From Clostridioides difficile CD160 (GTDB lineage Bacteria > Bacillota > Clostridia > Peptostreptococcales > Peptostreptococcaceae): 64,000 bases of DNA. Position 1 is the stretch's first letter; every line of letters starts with the position of its first letter. The position numbers were made by a program, and so were the translations under genes. The notes under the pieces were generated by a model. That model saw only the letters and a program-made list of their open reading frames with translations, was not told where the DNA came from and did not search any database. Location of the stretch: the NCBI RefSeq assembly GCF_000449425.2, contig NZ_AVHW01000046.1, positions 62,001 to 126,000 of the forward strand, written 5' to 3'. Positions 32,985-42,791 of this stretch are shown one piece after another.

Positions 32985-33929
32985 ATGAATAGAAGAAAAA
33001 CGATATACAGAGGATTTAATAATAATAGACATAAAATTGATTTACGTAAGTATGTTATAACCATTGCCTGTTTATGTTTAATTGGCTATTATTCTTATAC
33101 AAAAATAAAAGATAGCAAGGTACTTGAATATGTATCAGCTAAAATACCATTTCTAAATCATTCATCAGATATAACTTATAAAGATATATCTGATGAATTA
33201 AATTCAATAAAAAACGGAAAAAAATCTAAATCAGAAACCAGTCCAGAAGATAAAGAAGAAACTAATCCAGAAAAAGCAGTAAATAATACTAAAGAAGCAG
33301 AAGAAGTGAAATTAGCTACTATAGAAGGATGGGATATGTATACTATTCAAGTTGCTGCAATAGATAATAATGATGACTTGAAAAAAATACAGACATCATT
33401 AGTTAGTAGCGATATACCTTTTTCAGTTATGGAGAAGGATGGAGTAAAAAAAATACAGACATATTCTTCGTTTGACGAAAACGAAGTTAGAAAACACATA
33501 AGCAGTGTAAGAAAGGTATTTCCAGATGCATTTTTATCACACTTGGATGCACCAATGTTATCTTTAGAATATACAAGTAATTACGCTTATATAGAGAGTA
33601 TATCCAAAGAATTAAATAAATTAATAACAAACTTTAAAGAAGAATCAAGTTTTTGGTCAAATGATGAAAATAATGTGGATATGAAAAAATATAATACTAT
33701 TTTGACAAATAGAAAGGCAATATCACAAAATATATCAAAAGAAGCTGAAAAGATTGACTATTCTGAAATGCGTTTATTTAAAGATAATTTAATTGATTAT
33801 GTAAAGAATGTAAATGAAAAAATTGATACAGCTTCAAAAGCAGCAAATGAAGAAAAATATAGTGTGAGTAAAAGTCTACTTTTATCATCTATGCAAGAGT
33901 ACTCTTTGTTTATAAATTCTATAAAATAA
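32985..33929 (+). CDS. single-pass membrane protein with SPOR domain
   Basis: 314-residue bitopic protein: a basic cytoplasmic N-terminus, one membrane helix at ~26-43, a Lys/Glu-rich linker (~70-105), a SPOR domain at ~115-185 (MYTIQVAAIDNNDDLKKIQTSL ... KKIQTYSSFDENEVRKHI), and a helical C-terminal third. SPOR domains bind denuded septal glycan, so it should locate at the division septum. Its place directly after the cell-separation hydrolase cwlA fits a septal role. Strong ribosome site GGGAGGG; terminator follows. Confidence 0.82.
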   Translation: MNRRKTIYRGFNNNRHKIDLRKYVITIACLCLIGYYSYTKIKDSKVLEYVSAKIPFLNHSSDITYKDISDELNSIKNGKKSKSETSPEDKEETNPEKAVNNTKEAEEVKLATIEGWDMYTIQVAAIDNNDDLKKIQTSLVSSDIPFSVMEKDGVKKIQTYSSFDENEVRKHISSVRKVFPDAFLSHLDAPMLSLEYTSNYAYIESISKELNKLITNFKEESSFWSNDENNVDMKKYNTILTNRKAISQNISKEAEKIDYSEMRLFKDNLIDYVKNVNEKIDTASKAANEEKYSVSKSLLLSSMQEYSLFINSIK

Positions 33930-33961
33930 AATACAGAAAATTTGGACTTTAGAAAGCTATA

Positions 33962-33995
33962 TGAAAAGGATTGTTTAATTAAGCAATCCTTTTCC
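33962..33995 (+). terminator. terminator after SPOR protein
   Basis: GAAAAGGATTG pairs with CAATCCTTTTC around TTTAATTAAG. Confidence 0.75.
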
Positions 33996-34065
33996 TCGTT
34001 TTGACTTAATATAAAGAGATTGATTTATAAAATAAATTATAAAAATAGGGATATTTTTTTAACAA

Positions 34066-34094
34066 TTGTTAAGATTTTTTAATATATATAGTAT
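34066..34094 (+). promoter_or_regulatory. probable rnf promoter
   Basis: TTGTTA (34066-34071), 17-base spacer, TAGTAT (34089-34094), about 50 bases ahead of rnfC. Sigma-A type. Confidence 0.45.
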
Positions 34095-34144
34095 ACTTAT
34101 AGAAGGCAGAAAAAATGTTTTTTTATAGATAAGGGGGTAAAACA

Positions 34145-35482
34145 ATGAAACTCTTAACTTTTAAGGGAGGGATACATCCTCCATATAGAAAAGAGTACTC
34201 TAACACAAAGGCACTTGAAAAAGCTCAAGCTCCAAAGATAGTTTACATTCCTCTTCAGCAACATATAGGGGCACCAGCTAAACCTATTGTTGAAGTTGGT
34301 GATGAAGTAAAGTTTGGGCAAAAAATAGGTGAACAACAAGGTTTCGTGTCATGCAACGTTCATTCTTCAGTATCAGGAAAAGTTATTGCTATTGAACAAC
34401 ATGAAGTACCAGGTGGTTCGGCTCAATGTGTAGTTATCGAAAACGACTTTAAGGAAGAATTACATGAAAGTGTTCAACCAAAAGGTCAGTTAGAGGATTT
34501 GAGTAAAGAAGATATAGTAGGTATTATAAAAGAGGCAGGAATAGTAGGTATGGGTGGAGCTACATTCCCTAACCATGTAAAAGTATCTCCTCCACCAGAT
34601 AGTAAAGCAGAAGTAGTTATATTAAATGGAGCAGAGTGTGAGCCATACTTAACTGCAGACCACAGATTAATGATTGAAAATCCAGAAGATGTTGTATTTG
34701 GTTTAAGAGCATTAATGAAGGTATTAGATGTTAAAAAAGGATTTATAGGAATTGAAACAAATAAACCAGATGCTATAGAAGCAATTCAAAATGTAGCTAA
34801 AGATTATAGTGAAATCGAAGTTGTTGGTCTTCAAGTGAAATATCCACAAGGAGCAGAAAAACAACTTATTTATGCGTGTACAGGTAAAGAAGTTCCATCT
34901 GGTGGATTACCAATAGCAGCAGGTGCAGTTGTTGACAACGTTGCCACAGCAGCTCAAATAGCTAAATCTATTAAAACAGGTATGCCTTTGGTAGAAAGAA
35001 TCACTACAATAACAGGTAGTTGTATCAAAGAACCTAAAAACCTAATAACAAAAGTTGGAACATTAGTTTCAGAAATAATAGAACAATGTGGTGGATTTAA
35101 AGAAGGTAAGAAGGTTGGTAAAGTTATAATGGGTGGACCTATGATGGGTATGGCTCAATATACTACTGAGATAGCAACTAATAAAGGTTCTTCAGGGATT
35201 TTATGTTTGGATGAGGAAGAATCACGTACTCCAGATATTCAAAACTGTTTAAGATGTGGAAGATGTACAGATGTATGTCCATCATTCTTACAACCACTTT
35301 ACATAAGTGCATATTCTTTAAGAGATGATTATGACACAGCTGAATATCATAGAGCAATGGATTGTATCGAATGTGGGTCTTGTTCATTTATTTGTCCAGC
35401 AAGAAGACCATTACTTCAATCTATAAGATCAGCAAAGAGAGAAATAGGAGCAAAGAGAAGAAAGCAAGCTGCTCAGAAATAA
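34145..35482 (+). CDS. rnfC: Rnf complex subunit RnfC
   Basis: 445-residue peripheral subunit that accepts electrons to NAD+. It has a Rossmann-like NADH/FMN-binding region with GMGGATFPNHVK and GAECEPYLTADHR, an SLBB domain, and two [4Fe-4S] motifs CLRCGRCTDVCP and CIECGSCSFICP near residues 376-420. First gene of rnfCDGEAB, which couples reduced ferredoxin oxidation to NAD+ reduction while pumping Na+ or H+. In a Stickland-fermenting anaerobe this is a main energy-conserving step. Ribosome site AAGGGGG. Confidence 0.97.
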   Translation: MKLLTFKGGIHPPYRKEYSNTKALEKAQAPKIVYIPLQQHIGAPAKPIVEVGDEVKFGQKIGEQQGFVSCNVHSSVSGKVIAIEQHEVPGGSAQCVVIENDFKEELHESVQPKGQLEDLSKEDIVGIIKEAGIVGMGGATFPNHVKVSPPPDSKAEVVILNGAECEPYLTADHRLMIENPEDVVFGLRALMKVLDVKKGFIGIETNKPDAIEAIQNVAKDYSEIEVVGLQVKYPQGAEKQLIYACTGKEVPSGGLPIAAGAVVDNVATAAQIAKSIKTGMPLVERITTITGSCIKEPKNLITKVGTLVSEIIEQCGGFKEGKKVGKVIMGGPMMGMAQYTTEIATNKGSSGILCLDEEESRTPDIQNCLRCGRCTDVCPSFLQPLYISAYSLRDDYDTAEYHRAMDCIECGSCSFICPARRPLLQSIRSAKREIGAKRRKQAAQK

Positions 35483-35504
35483 AGAAAGTTAAGGGGGAAA
35501 AACG

Positions 35505-36482
35505 ATGGAAAATAAGTTGATAGTATCATCTTCTCCTCATGTGAGAAGTAATGAAGATACTTCATATATAATGAAACAAGTTATTATAGCACTCCTTCCA
35601 GCAGCAGTAGCAGGAGTATACTTCTTTAGACTTAATGCTTTGAGTGCTATGTTTTTTTGTATACTTGGTACAGTAGGTACTGAATTTTTATATCAAAAAT
35701 TTATGAAGCAAAAAAGTACTATAGGAGATTTTTCAGCTGTTGTAACAGGATTATTATTAGCATTTAACGTACCTGCATCACTTCCTTGGTGGATGTGTCT
35801 AGTAGGAGGAATATTTGCAATATTAGTAGTTAAAATGGTATTTGGTGGAATTGGATGTAACTTTGTCAATCCAGCACTTGCTGCAAGAGCATTTTTATTA
35901 GCATCATTCCCAGTTGCGATGACTGCTTGGACTCAGCCAGGTGTTAACTGGATAGGTAAAAACTTAGATGCAGTTAGTACAGCAACTCCATTGAGCTTTT
36001 TGAAAAATGGAGCAGCAGGATTAGCAGACCTTTCTAGTAATGGAATCAGTCTCGCTGATATGATGATTGGTAATATTGGTGGATGTATAGGTGAAACATC
36101 AGCAATATTATTATTATTAGGTGGAGTATACCTAATGTATAAAGGCATAATAAATTATATTATACCAGTATTTTACATAGCAACTGTATTTATATTAACA
36201 TTCCTTTTAGGTGGATTTAATATAAATTTCGCAATATATCAGCTGTTTGCTGGAGGTCTTATGTTAGGTGGATTCTTCATGCTTACGGATTATACAACTT
36301 CGCCTATGACTAAAAAAGGTCAAATAATATACGCTGTATTAGCTGGTCTTATAACAACAGTTATAAGAATGTATGGTGGATATCCAGAAGGTGTATCTTA
36401 CTCAATACTACTAGTAAACTGTCTTGCTCCACTTATAGATAAGTTTGTTAGAAATAGAGTGTTTGGGGAGGTGGCTAAATAA
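35505..36482 (+). CDS. rnfD: Rnf complex subunit RnfD
   Basis: 325-residue integral membrane subunit with about nine helices. STATPLSFLKNG contains the threonine expected to carry covalently bound FMN. FGGIGCNFVNPALAARAFLLASFP is the other family signature. It shares its last base with the first base of rnfG (TAATG), giving tight translational coupling. Confidence 0.96.
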   Translation: MENKLIVSSSPHVRSNEDTSYIMKQVIIALLPAAVAGVYFFRLNALSAMFFCILGTVGTEFLYQKFMKQKSTIGDFSAVVTGLLLAFNVPASLPWWMCLVGGIFAILVVKMVFGGIGCNFVNPALAARAFLLASFPVAMTAWTQPGVNWIGKNLDAVSTATPLSFLKNGAAGLADLSSNGISLADMMIGNIGGCIGETSAILLLLGGVYLMYKGIINYIIPVFYIATVFILTFLLGGFNINFAIYQLFAGGLMLGGFFMLTDYTTSPMTKKGQIIYAVLAGLITTVIRMYGGYPEGVSYSILLVNCLAPLIDKFVRNRVFGEVAK

Positions 36483-37051
36483 TGAATAGTATTGTAAGAC
36501 TAGGTGGGACTTTACTTGCTATAAGTGCTATAGCCGCATTAGCACTTGGGGCTACAAATCAAGTTACAGCTCCAGTAATAGAACAAAGAAATATACAAGC
36601 AAATAATGAACTTAGAAAAGCAGTACTTCCAGAAGCAAAAGAGTTCAAAGAAATGGAAGAAAGTACTTATAAAAACCTTGGGGATGGACTTATAGCTGAG
36701 GTATATGAAGGTCTTGATGGTTCTGAAGTAGTGGGATATACTTTAAAAGCTAAGCCAAGTGGTTATGGTGGAGAAATTGAAGTTATGGTAGGTATATCAT
36801 CTGAAGGTCAAGTTACAGGTGTTGATATTGGTAATATGACAGAGACAGCAGGACTTGGAGCAAAAGCTAAAGATGATGCATTTAAAGGTCAATATAAAGG
36901 CAAAACTGCTGAGCCTCTTGAAGTAGCAAAAGGTAGTGCAACAGCAGACAATCAAATACTAGCAATATCAGGTGCAACTATTACGTCTACAGCAGTTACT
37001 ACAGGAGTAAATGCTGCAATAGATGTTTTCAATAGTGCTCTTAATAAATAA
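36482..37051 (+). CDS. rnfG: Rnf complex subunit RnfG
   Basis: 189-residue flavoprotein with one N-terminal membrane helix and an extracytoplasmic FMN-binding domain. The flavinylation motif is SGATITSTAVT near the C-terminus, where the threonine after SGA would be the FMN ester site (added by an ApbE transferase, not encoded here). ETAGLGAKA is also typical. It passes electrons within the Rnf membrane arm. Confidence 0.95.
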   Translation: MNSIVRLGGTLLAISAIAALALGATNQVTAPVIEQRNIQANNELRKAVLPEAKEFKEMEESTYKNLGDGLIAEVYEGLDGSEVVGYTLKAKPSGYGGEIEVMVGISSEGQVTGVDIGNMTETAGLGAKAKDDAFKGQYKGKTAEPLEVAKGSATADNQILAISGATITSTAVTTGVNAAIDVFNSALNK

Positions 37052-37063
37052 GGAGGGTTAATT

Positions 37064-37657
37064 ATGAATTTAGCTAAAGTATTTAAAAATGGGCTAATAG
37101 ATGAGAACCCAACATTTGTGCAAGTTATAGGTATGTGTCCAACACTAGCCGTTACAACTTCAGCAATAAATGGAATCGGTATGGGTCTTTCAACAGCAGC
37201 AGTTTTAATATGTGCAAATTTAGTTATATCATTACTAAGAAAAATCACACCAGATAAGATAAGAATACCTATATTTGTAGTAATTATAGCTACATTTGTT
37301 ACAATAGTAGGAATGGTTTTAAAAGCATATGTTCCTGCTCTTGATAAGGCTCTTGGTATATATATACCATTAATAGTTGTTAACTGTTTAATATTAGCTC
37401 GTGCAGAGAGTTTTGCTTTTAAAACTGGTCCACTAGCTTCAATTGTTGATGGTGTAGGTCAAGGTCTTGGATTTACTGTTGCTCTTACAATAATAGGTGC
37501 AGTAAGAGAATTACTTGGAAATGGTAGTTTATTTGGATTGACACTATTTGGAGCATCTTTCCAACCAGTATTAATATTTATATTACCACCAGGTGCATTC
37601 TTAACATTAGGATTCTTATTTGCAGGATTTAATAAATTAAGAAGTAAAAAAGCGTAG
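37064..37657 (+). CDS. rnfE: Rnf complex subunit RnfE
   Basis: 197-residue six-helix membrane subunit, homologous to RnfA and placed in the membrane with opposite topology. Signatures include NPTFVQVIGMCPTLAVTTSA, which carries the cysteine that helps ligate the intramembrane iron-sulfur centre, and RAESFAFK. Ribosome site AGGAGGG within 13 bases of rnfG. Confidence 0.95.
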   Translation: MNLAKVFKNGLIDENPTFVQVIGMCPTLAVTTSAINGIGMGLSTAAVLICANLVISLLRKITPDKIRIPIFVVIIATFVTIVGMVLKAYVPALDKALGIYIPLIVVNCLILARAESFAFKTGPLASIVDGVGQGLGFTVALTIIGAVRELLGNGSLFGLTLFGASFQPVLIFILPPGAFLTLGFLFAGFNKLRSKKA

Positions 37658-37671
37658 TGGAGGTGTAATAA

Positions 37672-38247
37672 ATGAATTTAATACTTTTATTTTTAAGTAT
37701 CGTTCTTGTTAATAACGTTATAACATCTCAGTTCTTAGGTATATGTCCTTTCTTAGGAGTTTCTAAGAAAGTTGATACAGCAGTAGGGATGGGAGTTGCA
37801 GTTACATTCGTTTTAACTTTAGCTTCAATTATAACTTATTTTATACAAATTTTATTAGTAAAAACTGGAACTGGATTTTTACAAACAATAGCTTTTATAT
37901 TGGTTATAGCTTCTATAGTTCAGTTCGTTGAAATGGTAATTCAAAAGATGAGTCCATCTTTATATCAAGCATTAGGAGTTTATTTACCTCTTATAACTAC
38001 AAACTGTGCAGTTCTTGGTATAGCTCTAGTTAATGTTCAAAAAAGTTATAACTTAGTAGAAACAATAATAAATGGATTTGGTGCCGGAGCTGGATTTACT
38101 TTAGCAATAGTAATATTCGCAGGTATAAGAGAAAGACTAGAATTAGCTGATATACCAGAAGCATTTAAAGGTTTCCCTATAACACTTATATCAGCAAGTT
38201 TAATGTCAATAGCTTTCTTAGGATTTACAGGACTTATAAAGCTATAA
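37672..38247 (+). CDS. rnfA: Rnf complex subunit RnfA
   Basis: 191-residue six-helix membrane subunit, paralogue of RnfE. N-terminal VLVNNVITSQFLGICPFLGVSKKVD has the conserved cysteine that shares the [2Fe-2S] centre with RnfE, and TTNCAVLGIAL is the second half-repeat. Ribosome site GGAGGTG. Length is standard. Confidence 0.95.
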   Translation: MNLILLFLSIVLVNNVITSQFLGICPFLGVSKKVDTAVGMGVAVTFVLTLASIITYFIQILLVKTGTGFLQTIAFILVIASIVQFVEMVIQKMSPSLYQALGVYLPLITTNCAVLGIALVNVQKSYNLVETIINGFGAGAGFTLAIVIFAGIRERLELADIPEAFKGFPITLISASLMSIAFLGFTGLIKL

Positions 38248-38265
38248 AAAAGAGGGGTGAAAATA

Positions 38266-39234
38266 GTGATACTTACAGCTGTATTAGTTTTAGGAGTTAT
38301 GGGCTTAATCTTCGGGATAGTACTAGATTTTGCATCTAAAAAGTTTGCTGTAGAAGTAGACGAAAGAGTGGAAGCTATACTAGGAGTACTTCCAGGAGCT
38401 AACTGTGGTGGTTGTGGATTTCCAGGTTGTGGAGGTCTTGCAAGTGCAATAGTTGAAGGAAAAGCACCAGTTAATGGTTGCCCTGTAGGTGGAGCAGATG
38501 TTGGTGCAAAAGTAGGAGAAATAATGGGAGTAAGCGCTGAAGCAGGTGAAAAGCAAGTAGCAAAAGTTATTTGTAAAGGAACTTGTTCAAGTGCAAAAGA
38601 TAAATATGAGTACGACGGAATATCAGATTGTAGAGCAGCAAATGTTTTAAATTCAGGAGCTAAAATGTGTAAATTTGGATGTTTAGGTCTTGGAACATGT
38701 AAAGCTGCTTGTAAATTTGATGCTATATCTATAGTTGATGGAGTAGCAGTAATAGATGAAGAAAAATGTGTAAATTGTGGAAAATGTCAAGAAGTTTGTC
38801 CTAAGGGCATAATAATCACAAAGCCAGAAAGTCAAGAAGTAGTTGTAGAGTGTAACAGTAAAGAGTTTGGTAAGGCTGTTAAAGAAAAATGTACTGCTGG
38901 ATGTATTGGCTGTGGAATGTGTGTAAAAGCTTGTAAATTTGATGCTATAATATTTGAAAATAAAATAGCTAAGATAGACTCTAGCAAGTGTGTAGGTTGT
39001 ATGGAATGTGTAGCAAAATGCCCTACAAAAGTAATATCAGGTGATATAACTAAGAAAAAGAAAGTTACTATTGACCAAGAACTTTGTGTTGGATGTACAG
39101 TATGCAAAAAACAATGTAAGTTTGATGCAATAGAAGGAGAATTAAAAGAAAAACATAAGGTAGATGCTGATAAATGTGTAGGATGCCATTTATGTATGGA
39201 AAAATGTCCAAAGAAAGCTATTAAAATTTTGTAA
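38266..39234 (+). CDS. rnfB: Rnf complex subunit RnfB, multi-ferredoxin
   Basis: About 322 residues: an N-terminal membrane helix, the [4Fe-4S] domain with CGGCGFPGCGG and NGCPVGG (~40-75), then a chain of ferredoxin modules (CVNCGKCQEVCP, CIGCGMCVKAC, CVGCMECVAKCP, CVGCTVCKKQC, CVGCHLCMEKCP). This is more clusters than in short proteobacterial RnfB and typical of Clostridia. It is the entry point for electrons from ferredoxin. GTG 38266 suits the AGAGGGGTG ribosome site; GTG 38257 lies inside it. Confidence 0.93.
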   Translation: MILTAVLVLGVMGLIFGIVLDFASKKFAVEVDERVEAILGVLPGANCGGCGFPGCGGLASAIVEGKAPVNGCPVGGADVGAKVGEIMGVSAEAGEKQVAKVICKGTCSSAKDKYEYDGISDCRAANVLNSGAKMCKFGCLGLGTCKAACKFDAISIVDGVAVIDEEKCVNCGKCQEVCPKGIIITKPESQEVVVECNSKEFGKAVKEKCTAGCIGCGMCVKACKFDAIIFENKIAKIDSSKCVGCMECVAKCPTKVISGDITKKKKVTIDQELCVGCTVCKKQCKFDAIEGELKEKHKVDADKCVGCHLCMEKCPKKAIKIL

Positions 39235-39249
39235 TATGGACAAAATAAG

Positions 39250-39326
39250 GATATGGAATAATTTCCATATCTCTAATGAGTACATAAAACAGAGGTATGG
39301 AATAATTTCCATACCTCTATTTTATG
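39250..39326 (+). terminator. tandem hairpins ending the rnf operon
   Basis: Two hairpins in a row share TATGGAATAATTTCCATA: 39251-39270, and the longer AGAGGTATGGAA/TTCCATACCTCT at 39291-39319, which is followed by ATTTTAT. The second is the likely terminator; the first looks like a partial duplicate. Confidence 0.65.
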
Positions 39327-39453
39327 TATATTTATTTTATTGGTAATAAATATAACAATAGTGTAACAAAAAAGGTTCGACATTTCTGTTGAATTTTTTA
39401 CAATATAGTGATAGACTAAATAGGTACAAATTACGTACAAACGAGGTGAATAA

Positions 39454-40038
39454 ATGAATATAATCTTGGCATCAGCCTCTCCAAGAAGGAAAGAAATTCT
39501 AGAGAATACAAATGTAAGATTTGATATAATTAAAAGTGAAATTGATGAGATTATATTAGAAAGTGAAGCACCAGAACATTTAGTTATGAGATTGGCTTTT
39601 GAAAAAAGTATGTCTGTAGCATCTGAACATAATGAAGATGTTGTTATTGGAGCTGATACAGTTGTTGTTTTAGACAATGCTATTTTAGGAAAACCTAAAG
39701 ATGAGTCTTGTGCAAGAGATATGCTAAAAAGACTATCTGGAAGAGAGCATCAAGTCATAACCGGTATTAGCTTAATAAACTTGTGCGAAGATAAGAAAGT
39801 AATTGACTATGTAATCAGCAATGTGAAATTTAAAACGTTATCAGAACAGGATATTGAGGATTATCTGAGAACTAAAGAGTCATTTGACAAAGCAGGAGCT
39901 TATGGTATACAAGGCTATGGAGCTTTGCTAGTTGAAGAAATTAAAGGAGATTATTTTAATATAGTCGGTCTTCCAATTTCAAAGTTAGGTGACTTATTAA
40001 AAAAACATTTTAATATAAATCTTTTTTATGGAGTGTGA
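39454..40038 (+). CDS. maf: Maf nucleoside-triphosphate pyrophosphatase
   Basis: 194-residue Maf/YhdE protein. SASPRRKEIL is the phosphate-binding loop, DVVIGADTVVVLD the metal site, and DKAGAYGIQGYGALLVEEIKGDYFNIVGLP the C-terminal signature. It removes non-canonical nucleotides (dTTP/UTP-type pyrophosphatase) and is often next to cell-shape genes, as here before radC-mreB. Ribosome site ACGAGGTG. Confidence 0.95.
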   Translation: MNIILASASPRRKEILENTNVRFDIIKSEIDEIILESEAPEHLVMRLAFEKSMSVASEHNEDVVIGADTVVVLDNAILGKPKDESCARDMLKRLSGREHQVITGISLINLCEDKKVIDYVISNVKFKTLSEQDIEDYLRTKESFDKAGAYGIQGYGALLVEEIKGDYFNIVGLPISKLGDLLKKHFNINLFYGV

Positions 40039-40083
40039 TTTATCTGAAAAAGTCATTTAATTCAACCATTTAAGGTAAAAGAA

Positions 40084-40743
40084 ATGGCACCAGAGGAAAG
40101 ACCCAGAGAAAAGATGCTTGCTGAAGGAGTAAAAAGCTTATCAAATACTGAATTGTTGGCTATACTTTTAAGGACTGGTAACAAAAATAAAAATGCTATT
40201 GAGTTAGCCAACTATATAATAAATAGAGATATTCAGGGTATTAGACATTTAGAAGATATGACAATAGAGGAGCTGTGTAATATAGATGGAATTGGGTTAT
40301 CAAAATCAACCCAAATTAAAGCAGCTTTAGAACTAGGCTCTAGAATAGCCAGTTTTAAACCTATGAAGTATAAAATAAAAAATCCTTGGGATATACATAA
40401 ATATTATATGGACAGCCTTAGGTATTTAAAAAAAGAGGTTTTTAAAGCAGTTCTTTTGAACACAAAAAATGAGATAATATCTGATGTAGATATATCCGTG
40501 GGGACTTTAAGCTCGTCATTAGTCCATCCTAGAGAGGTTTTTAAAGAAGCTATAAGAAGAAGTGCAAGTAAAATAATAGTGATGCATAATCACCCTTCAG
40601 GAAGTGTGGAACCATCAAGTGAAGATAAGAATATCACATCAAGACTTGTTAAATGTGGAGAAATAATTGGAATAGAAATAATTGACCATATAATTATTGG
40701 AGATGGATTATACTTTAGCTTTAAAGAAAATATGATAATTTGA
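40084..40743 (+). CDS. radC: RadC-family JAB1/MPN protein
   Basis: 219-residue protein: N-terminal helix-hairpin-helix region (IEELCNIDGIGLSKSTQIKAA) and a JAMM metalloprotease-like domain with HNHPSGSVEPSSED as zinc site. Biochemical role is unsettled despite the repair name. The frame is open for about 12 codons before ATG 40084 and translates to QPFKVKE, which resembles normal RadC N-termini, but no conventional start exists there; AAGG at 40072 supports 40084. Confidence 0.9.
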   Translation: MAPEERPREKMLAEGVKSLSNTELLAILLRTGNKNKNAIELANYIINRDIQGIRHLEDMTIEELCNIDGIGLSKSTQIKAALELGSRIASFKPMKYKIKNPWDIHKYYMDSLRYLKKEVFKAVLLNTKNEIISDVDISVGTLSSSLVHPREVFKEAIRRSASKIIVMHNHPSGSVEPSSEDKNITSRLVKCGEIIGIEIIDHIIIGDGLYFSFKENMII

Positions 40744-40812
40744 CTTTATATGTGATAAAATAGTAGGAGAATGTTTTTAACATGATTCTTAATAGTAGGA
40801 AGGAGTAAAATC

Positions 40813-41874
40813 ATGGCTAAGGAAAAAAAGAAAGAGAAAAAAGGTTTTTTTAGTTTTAATAAGATGACAAAGGATATGGGAATAGATTTAGGGACTGCAA
40901 ATACATTAGTTTACATAAAAGGACAAGGTATTGTTGTTAGAGAACCATCAGTTGTCGCAATAAGAGATGACAGTAAGGAAGTTTTAGCAGTAGGTGAAGA
41001 AGCTAAAAAAATGATAGGTAGAACACCAGGAAATATAGTAGCTATAAGACCTATGAAAGATGGTGTAATAGCTGATTTTGATATAACTCAATCAATGATT
41101 AGTTATTTCATACAAAAAGCAGCTGACAAAAAAGGTGTTGTAAGTCCAAGAATAGCTATATGTGTTCCTTTTGGAGTTACAGAAGTAGAAAAGAGAGCTA
41201 TAGAAGAAGCTGCAAGACAAGCAGGAGCTAAAGATGCATTCCTTATAGAAGAGCCAATGGCAGCAGCTATAGGAGCAGGATTAAAAGTTGAAGAACCAGA
41301 AGGTAATATGGTAGTTGATATTGGTGGAGGTACTTCAGAGATAGCTGTAATATCTTTAGGAGGAATCGTTACTGCTAAATCTATAAGAATTGGTGGAGAC
41401 GAGTTTGATGAGTCTATAGTTGCTTATGTAAAAAAAGAGTACAATCTTATGATAGGTGAAAGAACTGCTGAAAATGTTAAGATTAGTATAGGTTCTACAT
41501 TTAAAGATGATGAAGAAGTAAACATGCAAATAAGAGGTAGAGATTTAATTTCAGGGTTACCTAAGACAATAGAAATATGTTCTACAGAAGTTAGAGAAGC
41601 ATTAAAAGAACCTGTAAGTTCAATAGTAGATGCAATAAAATCTACACTAGAAAAAACTCCACCAGAATTAGCGTCAGATATAATGGAAAACGGAATAATG
41701 CTAACAGGAGGAGGAGCTTTGCTTAGAGGTCTTGATAAACTTATTACACAAGAAACTGGAATGTCTGTGCAAATAGCAGAAACACCTCTTGATTGTGTTG
41801 CACTTGGAACAGGAAAATCTGTTGAAGACCAAGAAATCTTTGAAAAAGTATTAATGATGAATGCTAAAAATTAG
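40813..41874 (+). CDS. mreB: rod-shape protein MreB
   Basis: 353-residue bacterial actin that directs sidewall peptidoglycan synthesis. Actin-fold motifs: [17 protein letters not shown] (phosphate 1), [17 protein letters not shown] (phosphate 2), [14 protein letters not shown] (adenosine). It carries a lysine-rich N-terminal extension of about 20 residues ([20 protein letters not shown]) before the usual start, perhaps aiding membrane binding. First gene of the mreB-mreC-mreD-pbp2 group. Ribosome site AGGAAGGAG. Confidence 0.97.
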   Translation: MAKEKKKEKKGFFSFNKMTKDMGIDLGTANTLVYIKGQGIVVREPSVVAIRDDSKEVLAVGEEAKKMIGRTPGNIVAIRPMKDGVIADFDITQSMISYFIQKAADKKGVVSPRIAICVPFGVTEVEKRAIEEAARQAGAKDAFLIEEPMAAAIGAGLKVEEPEGNMVVDIGGGTSEIAVISLGGIVTAKSIRIGGDEFDESIVAYVKKEYNLMIGERTAENVKISIGSTFKDDEEVNMQIRGRDLISGLPKTIEICSTEVREALKEPVSSIVDAIKSTLEKTPPELASDIMENGIMLTGGGALLRGLDKLITQETGMSVQIAETPLDCVALGTGKSVEDQEIFEKVLMMNAKN

Positions 41875-41883
41875 AAGTTGGTG

Positions 41884-42777
41884 ATGGCCTTGAGATTTGA
41901 CAAGAATAAAAATGAGAAAAAAAGGATTAATGTTAAAGTGATAGCAACGGGCGTAGTTGCTATCACTTTAATTGGAATTGTGGGTATATCAATCGGTAAG
42001 TTTTCTAGTGGTAGTCCAGTAAATTTAGGAGTAGCCTCTGATGCTATTACAAGTGTTGGAAAAGGAATAAACAATGGCTTTTCTTTTATCAAAAATGGAT
42101 TTAAAGATATATCAAGTTTTAAAGAGAATTCTAAAAAGGTAAAGAAATTAGAAGCAGAAAATGAAAAACTTAAAAAGGATATGATAACTTTAAATACTAA
42201 ATTAGATAAAACAGAATCACTAGAAGAGTTAAAAAAGACGCTTAATTTTGTAGAGGAAAAATATAAAGCTACAAGTATTTCTACAAGTGTTGTCAGTAAA
42301 AATGATGGAAACTGGTATGAGAGCTTTGTTATAGGTGCAGGGAAAAGTTCGGGTGTAAAAAAAGAAAGTATAGTTATGAATGGTAGTGGATTAGTTGGTG
42401 TAGTTTATGAAGTTTCAAACAATTATAGCAAGGCAATTTCACTATTGGATTCTAAGGCATCTGTAAGTTTTAAACTAGCAAAGGATGCTAATGCGAAAGG
42501 AACAATTACTCAAAATACTACTTTAGATAATAAGGATAGTTATAATAGTAAAGGATACTTACAAGGCTATATGTTTGACTCATCATACAATGTAATTCAA
42601 GGAGATATAATAACAACATCAGGTCTTGGATTCTTCCCAGAGGGTATACCAATTGGTGAGGTTGAAAAAGTAGTTGATGATAAAGATAAGTCGCTAAAAT
42701 ATGTAGTTGTAAAACCTTATGTTGATTTTAAGAATATAGATGACGTTGTAGTCATAGAACCAAGAAATATAGGATAA
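41884..42777 (+). CDS. mreC: rod-shape protein MreC
   Basis: About 297 residues: basic cytoplasmic tail, one membrane helix (VIATGVVAITLIGIVGISIG), a coiled coil at ~85-120 (KKVKKLEAENEKLKKDMITLNTKLDK), then the beta-barrel MreC domain ending with GEVEKVVDDKDKSLKYVVVKPYVDF. It links MreB to PBP2 outside the membrane. Start is uncertain between TTG 41878, ATG 41884 and TTG 41890, because the ribosome site is weak. Confidence 0.9.
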   Translation: MALRFDKNKNEKKRINVKVIATGVVAITLIGIVGISIGKFSSGSPVNLGVASDAITSVGKGINNGFSFIKNGFKDISSFKENSKKVKKLEAENEKLKKDMITLNTKLDKTESLEELKKTLNFVEEKYKATSISTSVVSKNDGNWYESFVIGAGKSSGVKKESIVMNGSGLVGVVYEVSNNYSKAISLLDSKASVSFKLAKDANAKGTITQNTTLDNKDSYNSKGYLQGYMFDSSYNVIQGDIITTSGLGFFPEGIPIGEVEKVVDDKDKSLKYVVVKPYVDFKNIDDVVVIEPRNIG

Positions 42778-42791
42778 AGGGGATAAAAACA

